A stretch of DNA of 29,556 nt from a virus: IMG/VR virus record IMGVR_UViG_3300020467_000028, positions 1 to 29,556 of that record; one strand, 5' to 3'. Positions 8,192 to 15,194 of this stretch are shown one piece after another. The first letter of the stretch is position 1. The number at the start of each line of letters is the position of its first letter. The notes below the pieces were generated by a model that made no database searches, had not been told where the DNA came from, and saw only the letters and a list, made by a program, of their open reading frames with translations. A program made the translations under genes and the position numbers.

Positions 8192-8749
8192 ATGAAAACA
8201 ATAATGCTAGATCAGGTGCTTTCTCAAAAAGAATTGTTTTATATGTACAAACAAATCACGAGTAGTCATAACTGGGTAATGAATTGCGCATCGGGACCAC
8301 ATGAGGGTTTTATGTCCGGGCCAGCTTTAATAGTTAAAGACAATAATGGTTATGTTAACAATTATCCGTTATGTCTTTGGGGCCAAACTTTGGTTTATAG
8401 AATAGCAAAAATATTAGAGGACAAAAAAATAGGTATACCGACAGAATTAAAAAGAATGTGGTTTAATGCAACATACCACGGTAAAAAAACTCAACACTGG
8501 TTACATCAAGATGATATGGTCACATCTCATTCAAAAACAATTTTATTATTTATGACTCCTCTTTGGCAACCAGATTGGCGAGGTTCATTTTTTGTAGACG
8601 GAGAAGAATTTAAATTTAAACCAGGAAATGCAGTGATACTAGACTCACAAGAATTTCATACAGGTGAATCGGTTGAGTCAGAAACTCATAACTGGCAAAG
8701 GGTAACTTGTAATATAATAGTAAGACATGCTGATGATACACGTGTTTGA
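8192..8749 (+). CDS. 2-oxoglutarate/Fe(II) oxygenase 1 of cassette
   Basis: The 185-aa protein is read from ATG 8192 (MKTIMLDQVLSQKELFYMYK); an upstream in-frame ATG at 8108 lies inside the opposing gene. The jelly-roll metal site is complete: His105-Gln-Asp107, distal His156 and 2-oxoglutarate-binding Arg170, with the usual FKPGNAVIL strand just before the distal His. Such enzymes couple decarboxylation of 2-oxoglutarate to hydroxylation or related oxidation of a substrate, using Fe(II) and O2. It is the first gene of a six-gene plus-strand array, overlapping the second by 23 bp. The substrate is unknown. Confidence 0.85.
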   Translation: MKTIMLDQVLSQKELFYMYKQITSSHNWVMNCASGPHEGFMSGPALIVKDNNGYVNNYPLCLWGQTLVYRIAKILEDKKIGIPTELKRMWFNATYHGKKTQHWLHQDDMVTSHSKTILLFMTPLWQPDWRGSFFVDGEEFKFKPGNAVILDSQEFHTGESVESETHNWQRVTCNIIVRHADDTRV

Positions 8750-9347
8750 AAGTTTAGCTCCTACTAATTTTTTTAGTCCCTTTTATAAATATTTTATGTA
8801 TGAAAACATGTCTGATATAGACATAGAAAAATTAAAAAGTCATATTTTAAATATAGAAAAAGACATTATAAAAAATACAACAGCAGAGGGAGACGGTCGA
8901 ACTGGGCTAGGTAAAAAAAGTCTTACTAGTCGACATATGTCGTTTAATTTATTTGATTCAGATGAGACTATTTTTTTAAAAGACAACATCAAAGAAAATT
9001 TAAAATTGTTTTTTAAAGAATTAAAAATACCAATGCCTAAAAAAATTTACGGTAAATGTTGGGCCAATGTAATGAGGGAAGAAGAACAAATTAAAAGACA
9101 TAGACATACGGTAGAAAATACTTCTTTTCTAAGCGGACATCTTTGTGTGGAAATAAATAAAACTGGTACTTATTACGTAAATCCTTTTGACGATACAGCG
9201 TTTAAATCAGAAAACAAACCGGGTAGAATAACAATATTTCCATCGTGGATTGAGCATTACACTGATGTTGCATCCTCAAGACGAATTACTGTAGCTTTTG
9301 ATTTAACCTTACAACCCATTGAGAATAGTAATTTTGTATTAATATAA
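8727..9347 (+). CDS. 2OG/Fe(II) oxygenase-like protein 2 (HxH type)
   Basis: The 206-aa protein starts at ATG 8727, or ATG 8733 two codons on; both overlap the previous gene. The C-terminal half has the double-stranded beta-helix pattern of the putative oxygenase group with an H-x-H proximal motif: RHRH with His125 and His127, LSGHLCVEI, a strand with GRITIFPSWIEHYT carrying His177, and SSRRITVAFDL with Arg186. The N-terminal 100 residues are helical and charged. In this subgroup H-x-H replaces H-x-D, from family memory, so it is probably active. It lies directly before gene 3 with no spacer. Confidence 0.78.
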   Translation: MLMIHVFESLAPTNFFSPFYKYFMYENMSDIDIEKLKSHILNIEKDIIKNTTAEGDGRTGLGKKSLTSRHMSFNLFDSDETIFLKDNIKENLKLFFKELKIPMPKKIYGKCWANVMREEEQIKRHRHTVENTSFLSGHLCVEINKTGTYYVNPFDDTAFKSENKPGRITIFPSWIEHYTDVASSRRITVAFDLTLQPIENSNFVLI

Positions 9348-9896
9348 ATGAATTATTTAGAAGCAATTGTTGAAATTAAAAATGTAATAGAAAATGATTT
9401 TAATAATAGAATTATTTCTTTAATTAAAAAAAGAGCTACAAAAAATTTATTAATAGGAGAAGATAAATTGAATACTGAAACAAGAAATGTAAAAGGTTAT
9501 CAATTAGATTTTACCAGCCCCACCAATTTGTTTTACTGGAACTATGTAAAACAGGAAATAACTAGACTGTACAGTTTTTACAAAGCTAAATTTCCAATGA
9601 TGAAAAGTAACAAAATAAACCAAATAGATTTATTAAAATATTCAGTCGGGGGTAAGTATGAAGTTCATACTGATCACTTCACCACTAGTGTCAGAAATTT
9701 AAGTGTAATAATAAATTTGAATGAAGGATATGAGGGTGGTGATCTTGTATTTACTAATCAGCAACAAAAAGAAGTAAAAAGAATGAAACTTGGAAAAGGA
9801 TCTATAGTTTTTTTTCCAAGTAATTTTATGTACCCACATAGTATAGAACCAATAACAAAAGGAGTTAGATATAGTATAGTGTCATGGCTCCAGTAA
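9348..9896 (+). CDS. 2OG/Fe(II) oxygenase 3, prolyl-4-hydroxylase-like
   Basis: The 182-aa protein is the most classical member of the array. It has KYSVGGKYEVHTDH with His107 and Asp109, then LSVIINLNEGYEGGDLVF, then GSIVFFPSNFMYPHSI with distal His164, and GVRYSIVSWL with Arg174. The GGDL-V-F strand and the final SIVSWL strand are hallmarks of the P4H-like group, whose members hydroxylate prolyl or related residues. The ATG follows the previous stop with no spacing. About 100 N-terminal residues form helices before the catalytic fold. A hydroxylase reaction is well supported; the substrate is not known. Confidence 0.88.
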   Translation: MNYLEAIVEIKNVIENDFNNRIISLIKKRATKNLLIGEDKLNTETRNVKGYQLDFTSPTNLFYWNYVKQEITRLYSFYKAKFPMMKSNKINQIDLLKYSVGGKYEVHTDHFTTSVRNLSVIINLNEGYEGGDLVFTNQQQKEVKRMKLGKGSIVFFPSNFMYPHSIEPITKGVRYSIVSWLQ

Positions 9897-10396
9897 ATTT
9901 TAAAATTATAAAAAACTTTTTTTCACAAGAAGAATTAAATATATTACAACCTTATTGTTATAATAAATTAGACTCTAATAAAGGGTATCTATTGGATACT
10001 CAATCTTTTTCTCCTGCATGGTACAAAGATTCTTTAATGACTTCGTTCTTAGATCTTAAGCTAAACTTAATTCAACAAGAAACAGGTTTAGAGCTACTTC
10101 CAACCTATGCTTATTGGAGATATTATATTTTTGGAGCAACATTAAAAAAACATTTGGATAGACCTTCTTGTGAAGTATCCATAACTGCTTGTATAAAAAA
10201 ATATGATAAGTGGCCTTTTATAATAGAGAATAATATTTTTGAATTACAAGAAGGGGATGGTCTATTATACGCTGGTTGTGAACAACAACATGGAAGACCA
10301 GGAGTTTATAAAGGTGATGGAATGGCACAAGTTTTTTTTCATTATGTAAATAAATATGGACCCTACAAAAATTATGCTTACGATAAGAAACAATGA
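9884..10396 (+). CDS. 2OG/Fe(II) oxygenase-like protein 4
   Basis: The 170-aa protein overlaps gene 3 by 13 bp. It has LKKHLDRPSCEVSITACI with His90-Leu-Asp92, then a conserved-looking LQEGDGLLYAGCEQQHGRPG with distal His136. The Arg normally found 10-14 residues after the distal His is absent: Gln149 and His153 lie in that strand (AQVFFHYVN), and Arg138 is nearer. Either Arg138 or another side chain binds the 2-oxoglutarate carboxylate, or the chemistry differs. Proteins with this HLDR-x-S-C-E start and YAG-x-E-x-x-H-x-R end are seen in phages and marine bacteria, from memory. Confidence 0.75.
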   Translation: MAPVNFKIIKNFFSQEELNILQPYCYNKLDSNKGYLLDTQSFSPAWYKDSLMTSFLDLKLNLIQQETGLELLPTYAYWRYYIFGATLKKHLDRPSCEVSITACIKKYDKWPFIIENNIFELQEGDGLLYAGCEQQHGRPGVYKGDGMAQVFFHYVNKYGPYKNYAYDKKQ

Positions 10397-10986
10397 TTAG
10401 TATACTAAATAAAAATAATCAGTTAGGTGAACAAAAAAATTCCCTAAAAATTACTTACCCCAGAACAATAGATATAATATTCGGAAACTACCCATACCCT
10501 GATGTGGTGCATAATTTTATTTTAGATATTAAAAATAATTTAGACCCTAATTTAAAAAACTATACAAACGTTAAGGGTGGTATGACAGATTGGAATTACT
10601 TTATAGACAAACCTAATTTTGTAAATTTTATAACCTATTTAATTAATAAACATCAAGCCAATCACCCAGATGTGTTTCGTCACTTTCTTGAAAGAAAAAC
10701 TGTACACAATGCTTGGGGCAATGAAATAAAAAAAGGAGACAGTTTGAATCCTCATCATCATCATTGCTGGCATGGAATACTATATTTAACAAAAGGTTGT
10801 GATTTGATTTTACCTGAATTAAATATAAAAATAACTCCTGAGCCTGGTGATTATTATTTGTTCCCGCCTTATATTTTTCATGGTTTTGATCCTGTTGAAG
10901 AGGATGAAAAAAGATATAGTCTTATATTCAACATTGTTGAAAAAAATGGATTTGACTACGACAACAAGCTTCAAGGTAATATATGA
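10393..10986 (+). CDS. 2OG/Fe(II) oxygenase-like protein 5 (His-cluster type)
   Basis: The 197-aa protein overlaps gene 4 by 4 bp (ATGA). Its metal site is unusual: four consecutive His (121-124) in NPHHHHCWHGILYL, followed by the distal His163 in YYLFPPYIFHGFDP and Arg174 in KRYSLIFNI. The order strand, EPGDYYLFPPYIFHG, Arg-x-Ser-x-x-x-Asn matches the putative oxygenase group with an H-x-H metal motif. Which two of the four His bind iron cannot be read. The first 90 residues are a helical N-terminal region. It could also be a cupin without 2-oxoglutarate use, but the Arg in the last strand favours an oxygenase. Confidence 0.75.
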   Translation: MISILNKNNQLGEQKNSLKITYPRTIDIIFGNYPYPDVVHNFILDIKNNLDPNLKNYTNVKGGMTDWNYFIDKPNFVNFITYLINKHQANHPDVFRHFLERKTVHNAWGNEIKKGDSLNPHHHHCWHGILYLTKGCDLILPELNIKITPEPGDYYLFPPYIFHGFDPVEEDEKRYSLIFNIVEKNGFDYDNKLQGNI

Positions 10987-11555
10987 GTGAAAAAACGATA
11001 TCCATGCAAAATCACATAGGAATTTGTGATAATTATATTTCTAAAACAAAGTGTAATAAAGTAATTGAGTATTTTAAGAAAAAAGCAGCCTTTGGAGAGG
11101 CTTATCAAAGACTTCAAACAGAAAAAGTATCTCTTCTTGAAAAGAATGATACATCAGTAACCGTAGACACCTGGGTGGATGATTTTAAAGAATTATTTGT
11201 AAACTTTGATTTGGCTTTGAGAAGGTATGTAGATAACACAGGTTTAAAGAATTTTTATAGTTCATTCAAAATTGTTCCCATGAAAATACAACAAACTCTT
11301 CCAGGACAAGGTTATCACACTTGGCATATAGAACACGGAGAATCAAGAGACGCAGCAAACAGAGTAATAGTTTACACAATATATTTAAATAATGTTGAAG
11401 AGGGTGGCGAGACTGAATTTTTACATCAATCAGTTAGAGTAAAACCAAAAAGTGGTAGAATCGTTTTTTGGCCTGCTGGTTACCCTTATGTGCACAGAGG
11501 CAATCCTCCTCTTGAAGGAGAAAAATATATTATGACAGGTTGGTTAAATTGTTAA
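10983..11555 (+). CDS. 2OG/Fe(II) oxygenase-like protein 6 (HxE, P4H-like)
   Basis: The 190-aa protein overlaps gene 5 by 4 bp and ends the array. It has a P4H-like layout: PGQGYHTWHIEHGE with His115-Ile-Glu117, RVIVYTIYLNNVEEGGETEF, SGRIVFWPAGYPYVHRG with His171, and KYIMTGWL with Lys181. Glu stands where most relatives have Asp, and Lys replaces Arg as the 2-oxoglutarate ligand, the latter being usual in prolyl-4-hydroxylases. The acidic residue is conserved in charge, so iron binding is plausible. The stop codon lies inside the end of a gene on the opposite strand (12-bp overlap). Confidence 0.85.
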   Translation: MSEKTISMQNHIGICDNYISKTKCNKVIEYFKKKAAFGEAYQRLQTEKVSLLEKNDTSVTVDTWVDDFKELFVNFDLALRRYVDNTGLKNFYSSFKIVPMKIQQTLPGQGYHTWHIEHGESRDAANRVIVYTIYLNNVEEGGETEFLHQSVRVKPKSGRIVFWPAGYPYVHRGNPPLEGEKYIMTGWLNC

Positions 11556-12050
11556 TTCATTGTAAAATAAACTTGTAGTTGTTAATTCATTCATAAAATT
11601 TTCTCCAATGAAATCTTCTACATTTTTATACATGCCTTTAAGATATGTATAAGCAGGTTGATAATCTTCTGAATTATCTAAAATTATATTTGCTTTAGTA
11701 AGACATGCTTCACAACACATAGATGCTATAAAACCTCTTGATATAATGTTAGGATTATTATCAATTAATACGTAGTCACTATTTTTTATAAAATTTCTGT
11801 AGTTTCCATACATATAAAAATCTTCACGCATTTTTAACATATGAACATTTTTTAATTTTTCAGAATTAATTAAATCTATCCACTCTTGGTCATGTTCAAA
11901 AGAAAAAACATTTTTAAATTTTTTACTAAAATAAATTGTAGATTTTCCTGCTCCAAACTCAACCATTGTTTTTGAAGATAAATCTTTTGTACTCAACCAA
12001 TCTACAAATGGTTTTGATAAGTATGGTATTATTAAATCTTTGTTTTCCAC
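11544..12050 (-). CDS. Class I SAM-dependent methyltransferase-like protein
   Basis: The 168-aa protein starts at GTG 12050, preceded by GAGG four bases upstream. Residues 30-38 form a motif I (VEFGAGKST), followed by the acidic end of strand 2 in FSFEHDQEW (Glu52), and YVLIDNNP (93-100) in the place of motif IV, so it has a Rossmann fold like class I methyltransferases. At 168 aa it is short, with no obvious extra substrate domain. It lies tail-to-tail with the oxygenase array, sharing 12 bp. It could methylate the same target or a sugar. The catalytic assignment is moderate; a related fold without methyl transfer is possible. Confidence 0.65.
   Translation of the reverse strand: MENKDLIIPYLSKPFVDWLSTKDLSSKTMVEFGAGKSTIYFSKKFKNVFSFEHDQEWIDLINSEKLKNVHMLKMREDFYMYGNYRNFIKNSDYVLIDNNPNIISRGFIASMCCEACLTKANIILDNSEDYQPAYTYLKGMYKNVEDFIGENFMNELTTTSLFYNELTI
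11549..11591. repeat. 13-bp direct repeat at the cassette's 3' junction
   Basis: The 13-mer TTGTTAATTCATT occurs at 11549-11561 and again at 11579-11591. The first copy includes the stop codons of both converging genes. On the minus strand the copies give the repeated residues NELT near the methyltransferase-like C-terminus. It might be a small duplication or a recombination scar. Confidence 0.6.
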
Positions 12051-12074
12051 CTTACCTCAACATCATCCAAGAAG

Positions 12075-12491
12075 TTAAGAGGAAGAATAAGAGGTAGGTC
12101 TTGGACCTTTTCTAGCAATTTGATCCGCTTCACTTTCTGTAGATTCTAACACAGCATCTGTTCCTTCACCTGACCAGACTTCTATGACATCATCATCCCA
12201 CTGTTTTTGTAAAGATGCTAAATGCAAAGAGTCCCATTTAGTGGTAAAGTCTAAAATATCACCTAAGTTTGCATCTTCCCAAGTGGAGTGAGGGGTTTCG
12301 TCTCTATATTCTACCGTGTCAGTTGGATTAGCTGTTCCATATTGAACAGCCCAAATGTTTGAAAATTTAGATTGACTCCAAAAAGAATCGTCAGATATAT
12401 TATATGCAATGCCTTCTGAAGCACCTTCATCATAATTTTTAATTATTTTTTTATCTTCAAATATTATTGTCCATTTTGCGCTTGTCGCCAT
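12075..12491 (-). CDS. Unidentified 138-aa protein in the fibre region
   Basis: The protein starts MATSAKWTIIFEDKKIIKNY and is rich in Trp, Asp, Glu and Ser. It shows alternating short strands and a Trp/Asp-rich stretch (LQKQWDDDVIEVWSGEG), and ends in a low-complexity Ser-rich tail (PTSYSSS). It lacks membrane segments. It follows a tail-collar fibre gene by eight bases, the usual place of a fibre tip or chaperone protein; fibre attachment or assembly is inferred. I do not recognise the family. Confidence 0.7.
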   Translation of the reverse strand: MATSAKWTIIFEDKKIIKNYDEGASEGIAYNISDDSFWSQSKFSNIWAVQYGTANPTDTVEYRDETPHSTWEDANLGDILDFTTKWDSLHLASLQKQWDDDVIEVWSGEGTDAVLESTESEADQIARKGPRPTSYSSS

Positions 12492-12499
12492 AATTTCTC

Positions 12500-13069
12500 C
12501 TATGTCTTAATAATATAAATTATTGTTAAATAAGGTTGAAGAACTGATGTTGCATCACCACTAAAAGTTGCACTCATATTATGAGAGTGACCACCACCAG
12601 AACCTGTACTACCGGTCCCTGCTGGACTAAAAAATTTACTAGATCCAGGAAAAGATTGGTGAAAGTAAGTACCGCCAGTCGTTCCACCTCCAGGGTGACT
12701 GTGTGATGCAAGTTGTGAAGTCGACAAAGTTGCATTGGCAGTCGACCCGCCTACGTTACCTGTAGAAGTAACAGTGTTTGCTCCGCCAGTTGATGCTAAA
12801 GCTTTAGTTCCAGATTTACCCATTGCGACGTTGTCTTGTAAATCAGGTACGTTAAAAGTTGATGCACCATCTCCTGTTCCATAAGTAGTGCTTATGATTG
12901 CAAATAATGCAGAGTAAGTTGATCTTGAAACTGCTTGACCATTACACTCTAAAAAACCTGTTGGCACTGAAGAAGAAGACCACGGCACAATAGTTGCTGT
13001 AGGAATTCCTTCGATACCTGTAAGGTTTGCTCCATCGAAATCGTATTTTGTTGCTTCGTAATTTGACAT
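12500..13069 (-). CDS. Tail-collar domain fibre protein
   Basis: The 189-aa protein carries a recognisable phage tail-collar domain at about residues 23-85. Key features are TIVPWSSSSVPTGFLECNGQ, the S-x-x-x-Y-x-x-L-F pattern and YGTGDGASTFNVPDLQ. This domain is found in short tail fibres and in microcystin-dependent protein-like proteins. The rest is Gly/Ser/His-rich (HSHPGGG, GGGHSHNM), which may bind metal as in T4 short-fibre tips, and ends in a hydrophobic strand. It sits one base after the upstream fibre gene, so the two are probably parts of one adsorption structure. Confidence 0.88.
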   Translation of the reverse strand: MSNYEATKYDFDGANLTGIEGIPTATIVPWSSSSVPTGFLECNGQAVSRSTYSALFAIISTTYGTGDGASTFNVPDLQDNVAMGKSGTKALASTGGANTVTSTGNVGGSTANATLSTSQLASHSHPGGGTTGGTYFHQSFPGSSKFFSPAGTGSTGSGGGHSHNMSATFSGDATSVLQPYLTIIYIIKT

Positions 13070-13070
13070 A

Positions 13071-13772
13071 TTATTTCTCCGTGTAAGTCCATCCTGTTGT
13101 AGCGTCTCCAGAAAAAACTAATGAAAAAGCTGCACCTTGTGTATTTACTACAAGATCAGATGCTGCATTAGCTATATTAGAAGAATTTCTACCAACAGTC
13201 AATGCGTTAGAATTAAAGTCATAACCTTGGTCAACAAAAGAAACCTCGTCACCTGTTGCTGGTGATGCAGGTAGCGTAATTGTTACTCCTCCACCACTTG
13301 TATTTACCAAAAGTTTAGCTCCAGCTTGAACTGTTTCTGCTGCTGAAACCGCTCTCCATTTTCTGTATTCATTTGCTTTTACAACATTAGTTCCGTCAGA
13401 ATATAAAGTGTAACAGTTGCCTTCACATAAAAGAACACCTGTACCTGAAGATGTTTTAAAAGTTAAAGTATTATTTGCGTGATCACATCCATCAATTACT
13501 GTGTATACTTTTTCTATTGAGTCTGGAATAGTGACATTTAAATTAGAAGCTAATGTGCCTGTTAATTTTATAACTTCATTTTTACCATTAGATAAAGCCC
13601 CATTTGTAAAAGTCAGAGCTCTATTAGCATTAGTTACGTTAAAAGTATCATAACCACCAATTGCCTGTTCTAAAATTAATAAGTTTGTATTTGTGATTTG
13701 TCCCCAAGTTCCCGAATTTTCACCGGTCGCTTGTACTGTAAGTTTTAAACTTGCTGATGTTGAATTCGCCAT
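13071..13772 (-). CDS. Tail fibre protein
   Basis: The 233-aa protein begins MANSTSASLKLTVQATGENS and has GTWGQITNTNLLILEQAIGG, a short segment common near the start of phage fibre proteins. The remainder is beta-rich with many Thr, Asn, Gly and Ser and a C-terminal SGDATTGWTY strand. The last ~90 residues resemble a small fibre head of the kind seen repeatedly in marine phages, from memory. Transcription from upstream probably passes a terminator-like hairpin at 13801-13830, which may lower its dose. Receptor contact is inferred. Confidence 0.75.
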   Translation of the reverse strand: MANSTSASLKLTVQATGENSGTWGQITNTNLLILEQAIGGYDTFNVTNANRALTFTNGALSNGKNEVIKLTGTLASNLNVTIPDSIEKVYTVIDGCDHANNTLTFKTSSGTGVLLCEGNCYTLYSDGTNVVKANEYRKWRAVSAAETVQAGAKLLVNTSGGGVTITLPASPATGDEVSFVDQGYDFNSNALTVGRNSSNIANAASDLVVNTQGAAFSLVFSGDATTGWTYTEK

Positions 13773-13800
13773 ATTAAATTCCTTATACCGTTTATTTTAT

Positions 13801-13830
13801 AAAAATAAAGAGTTAGTGTCAAACTCTTTA
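13801..13830 (-). terminator. Intrinsic terminator-like hairpin
   Basis: On the minus strand a 9-bp perfect stem (TAAAGAGTT / AACTCTTTA, 13830-13822 with 13814-13806) encloses a 7-base loop and is followed by five T (13805-13801). The stop codon of the upstream 449-aa gene lies in its 5' arm. The stem is A/T-rich, so termination may be partial. Confidence 0.65.
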
Positions 13831-15177
13831 TGCAACGACTTCCCTCCAGCCAGGAGGATCTATTGGTGCGTTTCCTGTAGGAACTTCATTCCAAATTAAA
13901 GCATTAGCATTATTTAGATTCATAGTCAACCCAAGACCAGTAAATGTTGCTGTAACGTCCGTAAATGCGGTTACTCCGGCTACTTGACTATTTAAAGAAA
14001 CTCCAGTGGTAGGAACAAGAGTTCTTAAATCTATGGTTGCGGTACCTAAACTCGCAGTTAAACCGAATCCTGTTGGAGAGGTAATTACATCTCCTTGATG
14101 TCCTAATTGACCTAATGATAAAATACCAGCATTTCCTTGGATCATCGCATCTGGCGCGGGATCCACTTGGCCCAAAGTCGCCTGAGCTACATTTAGTGTG
14201 TTAAGAGTTAAACTCGCATCTCCTGTTACAGATTGTGGTGCAGCTATGTTAGCTGTCATTCCAAAACCAGTTATAGTCGGTTGAATAGAACTTCCTGGTT
14301 CACCCCAGTCATTATCTCCCCATGCAAGTCTTCCCCAACCTTGTTCATTAAACGCTTCTACAGTACCAATAGCCATTGTGGCTCCAATACCGACTGCCAT
14401 TGCATCAGGACCAGCATCTGCTGTTCCTAAACTATTTGTAAGTGGAAAACCTGTTAGAGTAACTTCTGCTAAACCTGTGGCGACCACAGTATTTAAGGTA
14501 TTTGTAAGTGCAAGACCTGTTGGAGTTACAGTTACATCTCCCTGCATTCCTAAAGTGCCTAAATTTCCTGTTAAAGCATTTCCGGTTGCGATAAGGGTGC
14601 CTGCAATACCCCAAGCTTGTTTTCCCCATTCTACTCTGCCCCAACCATTATTAATTTCTGTGTCCACAGTTGCACTTCCGACATTTGCGGAAAGAGCTTG
14701 ACCTGTAATTTGAATAGTAGGATCAGTTTGATCTCCCCATTGATTAATGCCCCATGTACCGACGTTCCAAGTTTTTCCTGTGGCCACATCCATTAACCCA
14801 CCCATTCCTATTCCGTGAATGTAGCATAGATAATAAAAATCTGGAGCGTTGACATCTATTTCAACGTATCGAGTTGTTGCGGCGTTAAAGGTGCCGACGT
14901 TTAAATAATTAGAAGAACTTGTGGGAGAATCAAGGTAATAAGTTACTCCACTAGAAATAATTCCAGAGGTGCTGGTATTTGTAGAAAAAATTAAAGGGTG
15001 ATTGTCATTAGAAGCATCACTTTGATCAAACCGTAAAGTAGATCCACCAGCCCAGACAATGTTTCCTGGTCCTGTAGAACTTCTTGCGCCATCTACATAA
15101 AAAACATTTCCGGTGCTACCACCGCCGCCATAAAGACTTCCAGTTGCAACGGTAACCGTATAAGTGAAATCCGCCAT
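13828..15177 (-). CDS. Tail/fibre protein with cupredoxin-like N-terminus and repeats
   Basis: The 449-aa protein has two parts. Residues about 1-130 resemble a small cupredoxin: His60 in NDNHPLIF, then Cys118-x2-His121-x3-Met125 in YYLCYIHGIGM, the ligand order of a type 1 copper site. Residues about 135-430 are repetitive: about eleven degenerate copies of a TG-x-x-L-T-x-x-LGT unit, with three WG-x(2-4)-WG spots (near 142-148, 184-193 and 281-288). The last residues are unrelated. No signal peptide is seen. Copper binding is inferred from the ligand order; the repeats suggest a beta fibre shaft. The SD can pair with the sequence after it (see separate entry). Confidence 0.75.
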   Translation of the reverse strand: MADFTYTVTVATGSLYGGGGSTGNVFYVDGARSSTGPGNIVWAGGSTLRFDQSDASNDNHPLIFSTNTSTSGIISSGVTYYLDSPTSSSNYLNVGTFNAATTRYVEIDVNAPDFYYLCYIHGIGMGGLMDVATGKTWNVGTWGINQWGDQTDPTIQITGQALSANVGSATVDTEINNGWGRVEWGKQAWGIAGTLIATGNALTGNLGTLGMQGDVTVTPTGLALTNTLNTVVATGLAEVTLTGFPLTNSLGTADAGPDAMAVGIGATMAIGTVEAFNEQGWGRLAWGDNDWGEPGSSIQPTITGFGMTANIAAPQSVTGDASLTLNTLNVAQATLGQVDPAPDAMIQGNAGILSLGQLGHQGDVITSPTGFGLTASLGTATIDLRTLVPTTGVSLNSQVAGVTAFTDVTATFTGLGLTMNLNNANALIWNEVPTGNAPIDPPGWREVVA

Positions 15178-15192
15178 AGGAGTTTACCTCCT
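15178..15192 (-). promoter_or_regulatory. Possible SD-sequestering hairpin
   Basis: Before the ATG at 15177 the minus strand reads AGGAGGTAAACTCCT. AGGAG pairs exactly with CTCCT, a five-bp stem with a five-base loop that buries the ribosome binding site. This could lower or couple translation of the 449-aa protein. The stem is short; function is inferred. Confidence 0.3.
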
Positions 15193-15194
15193 AT

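Noticed and set aside
14233-14701. Several open frames opposite or across the 449-aa gene
   Set aside because: They arise from repeats and codon bias of the real gene and lack ribosome binding sites and sensible composition.
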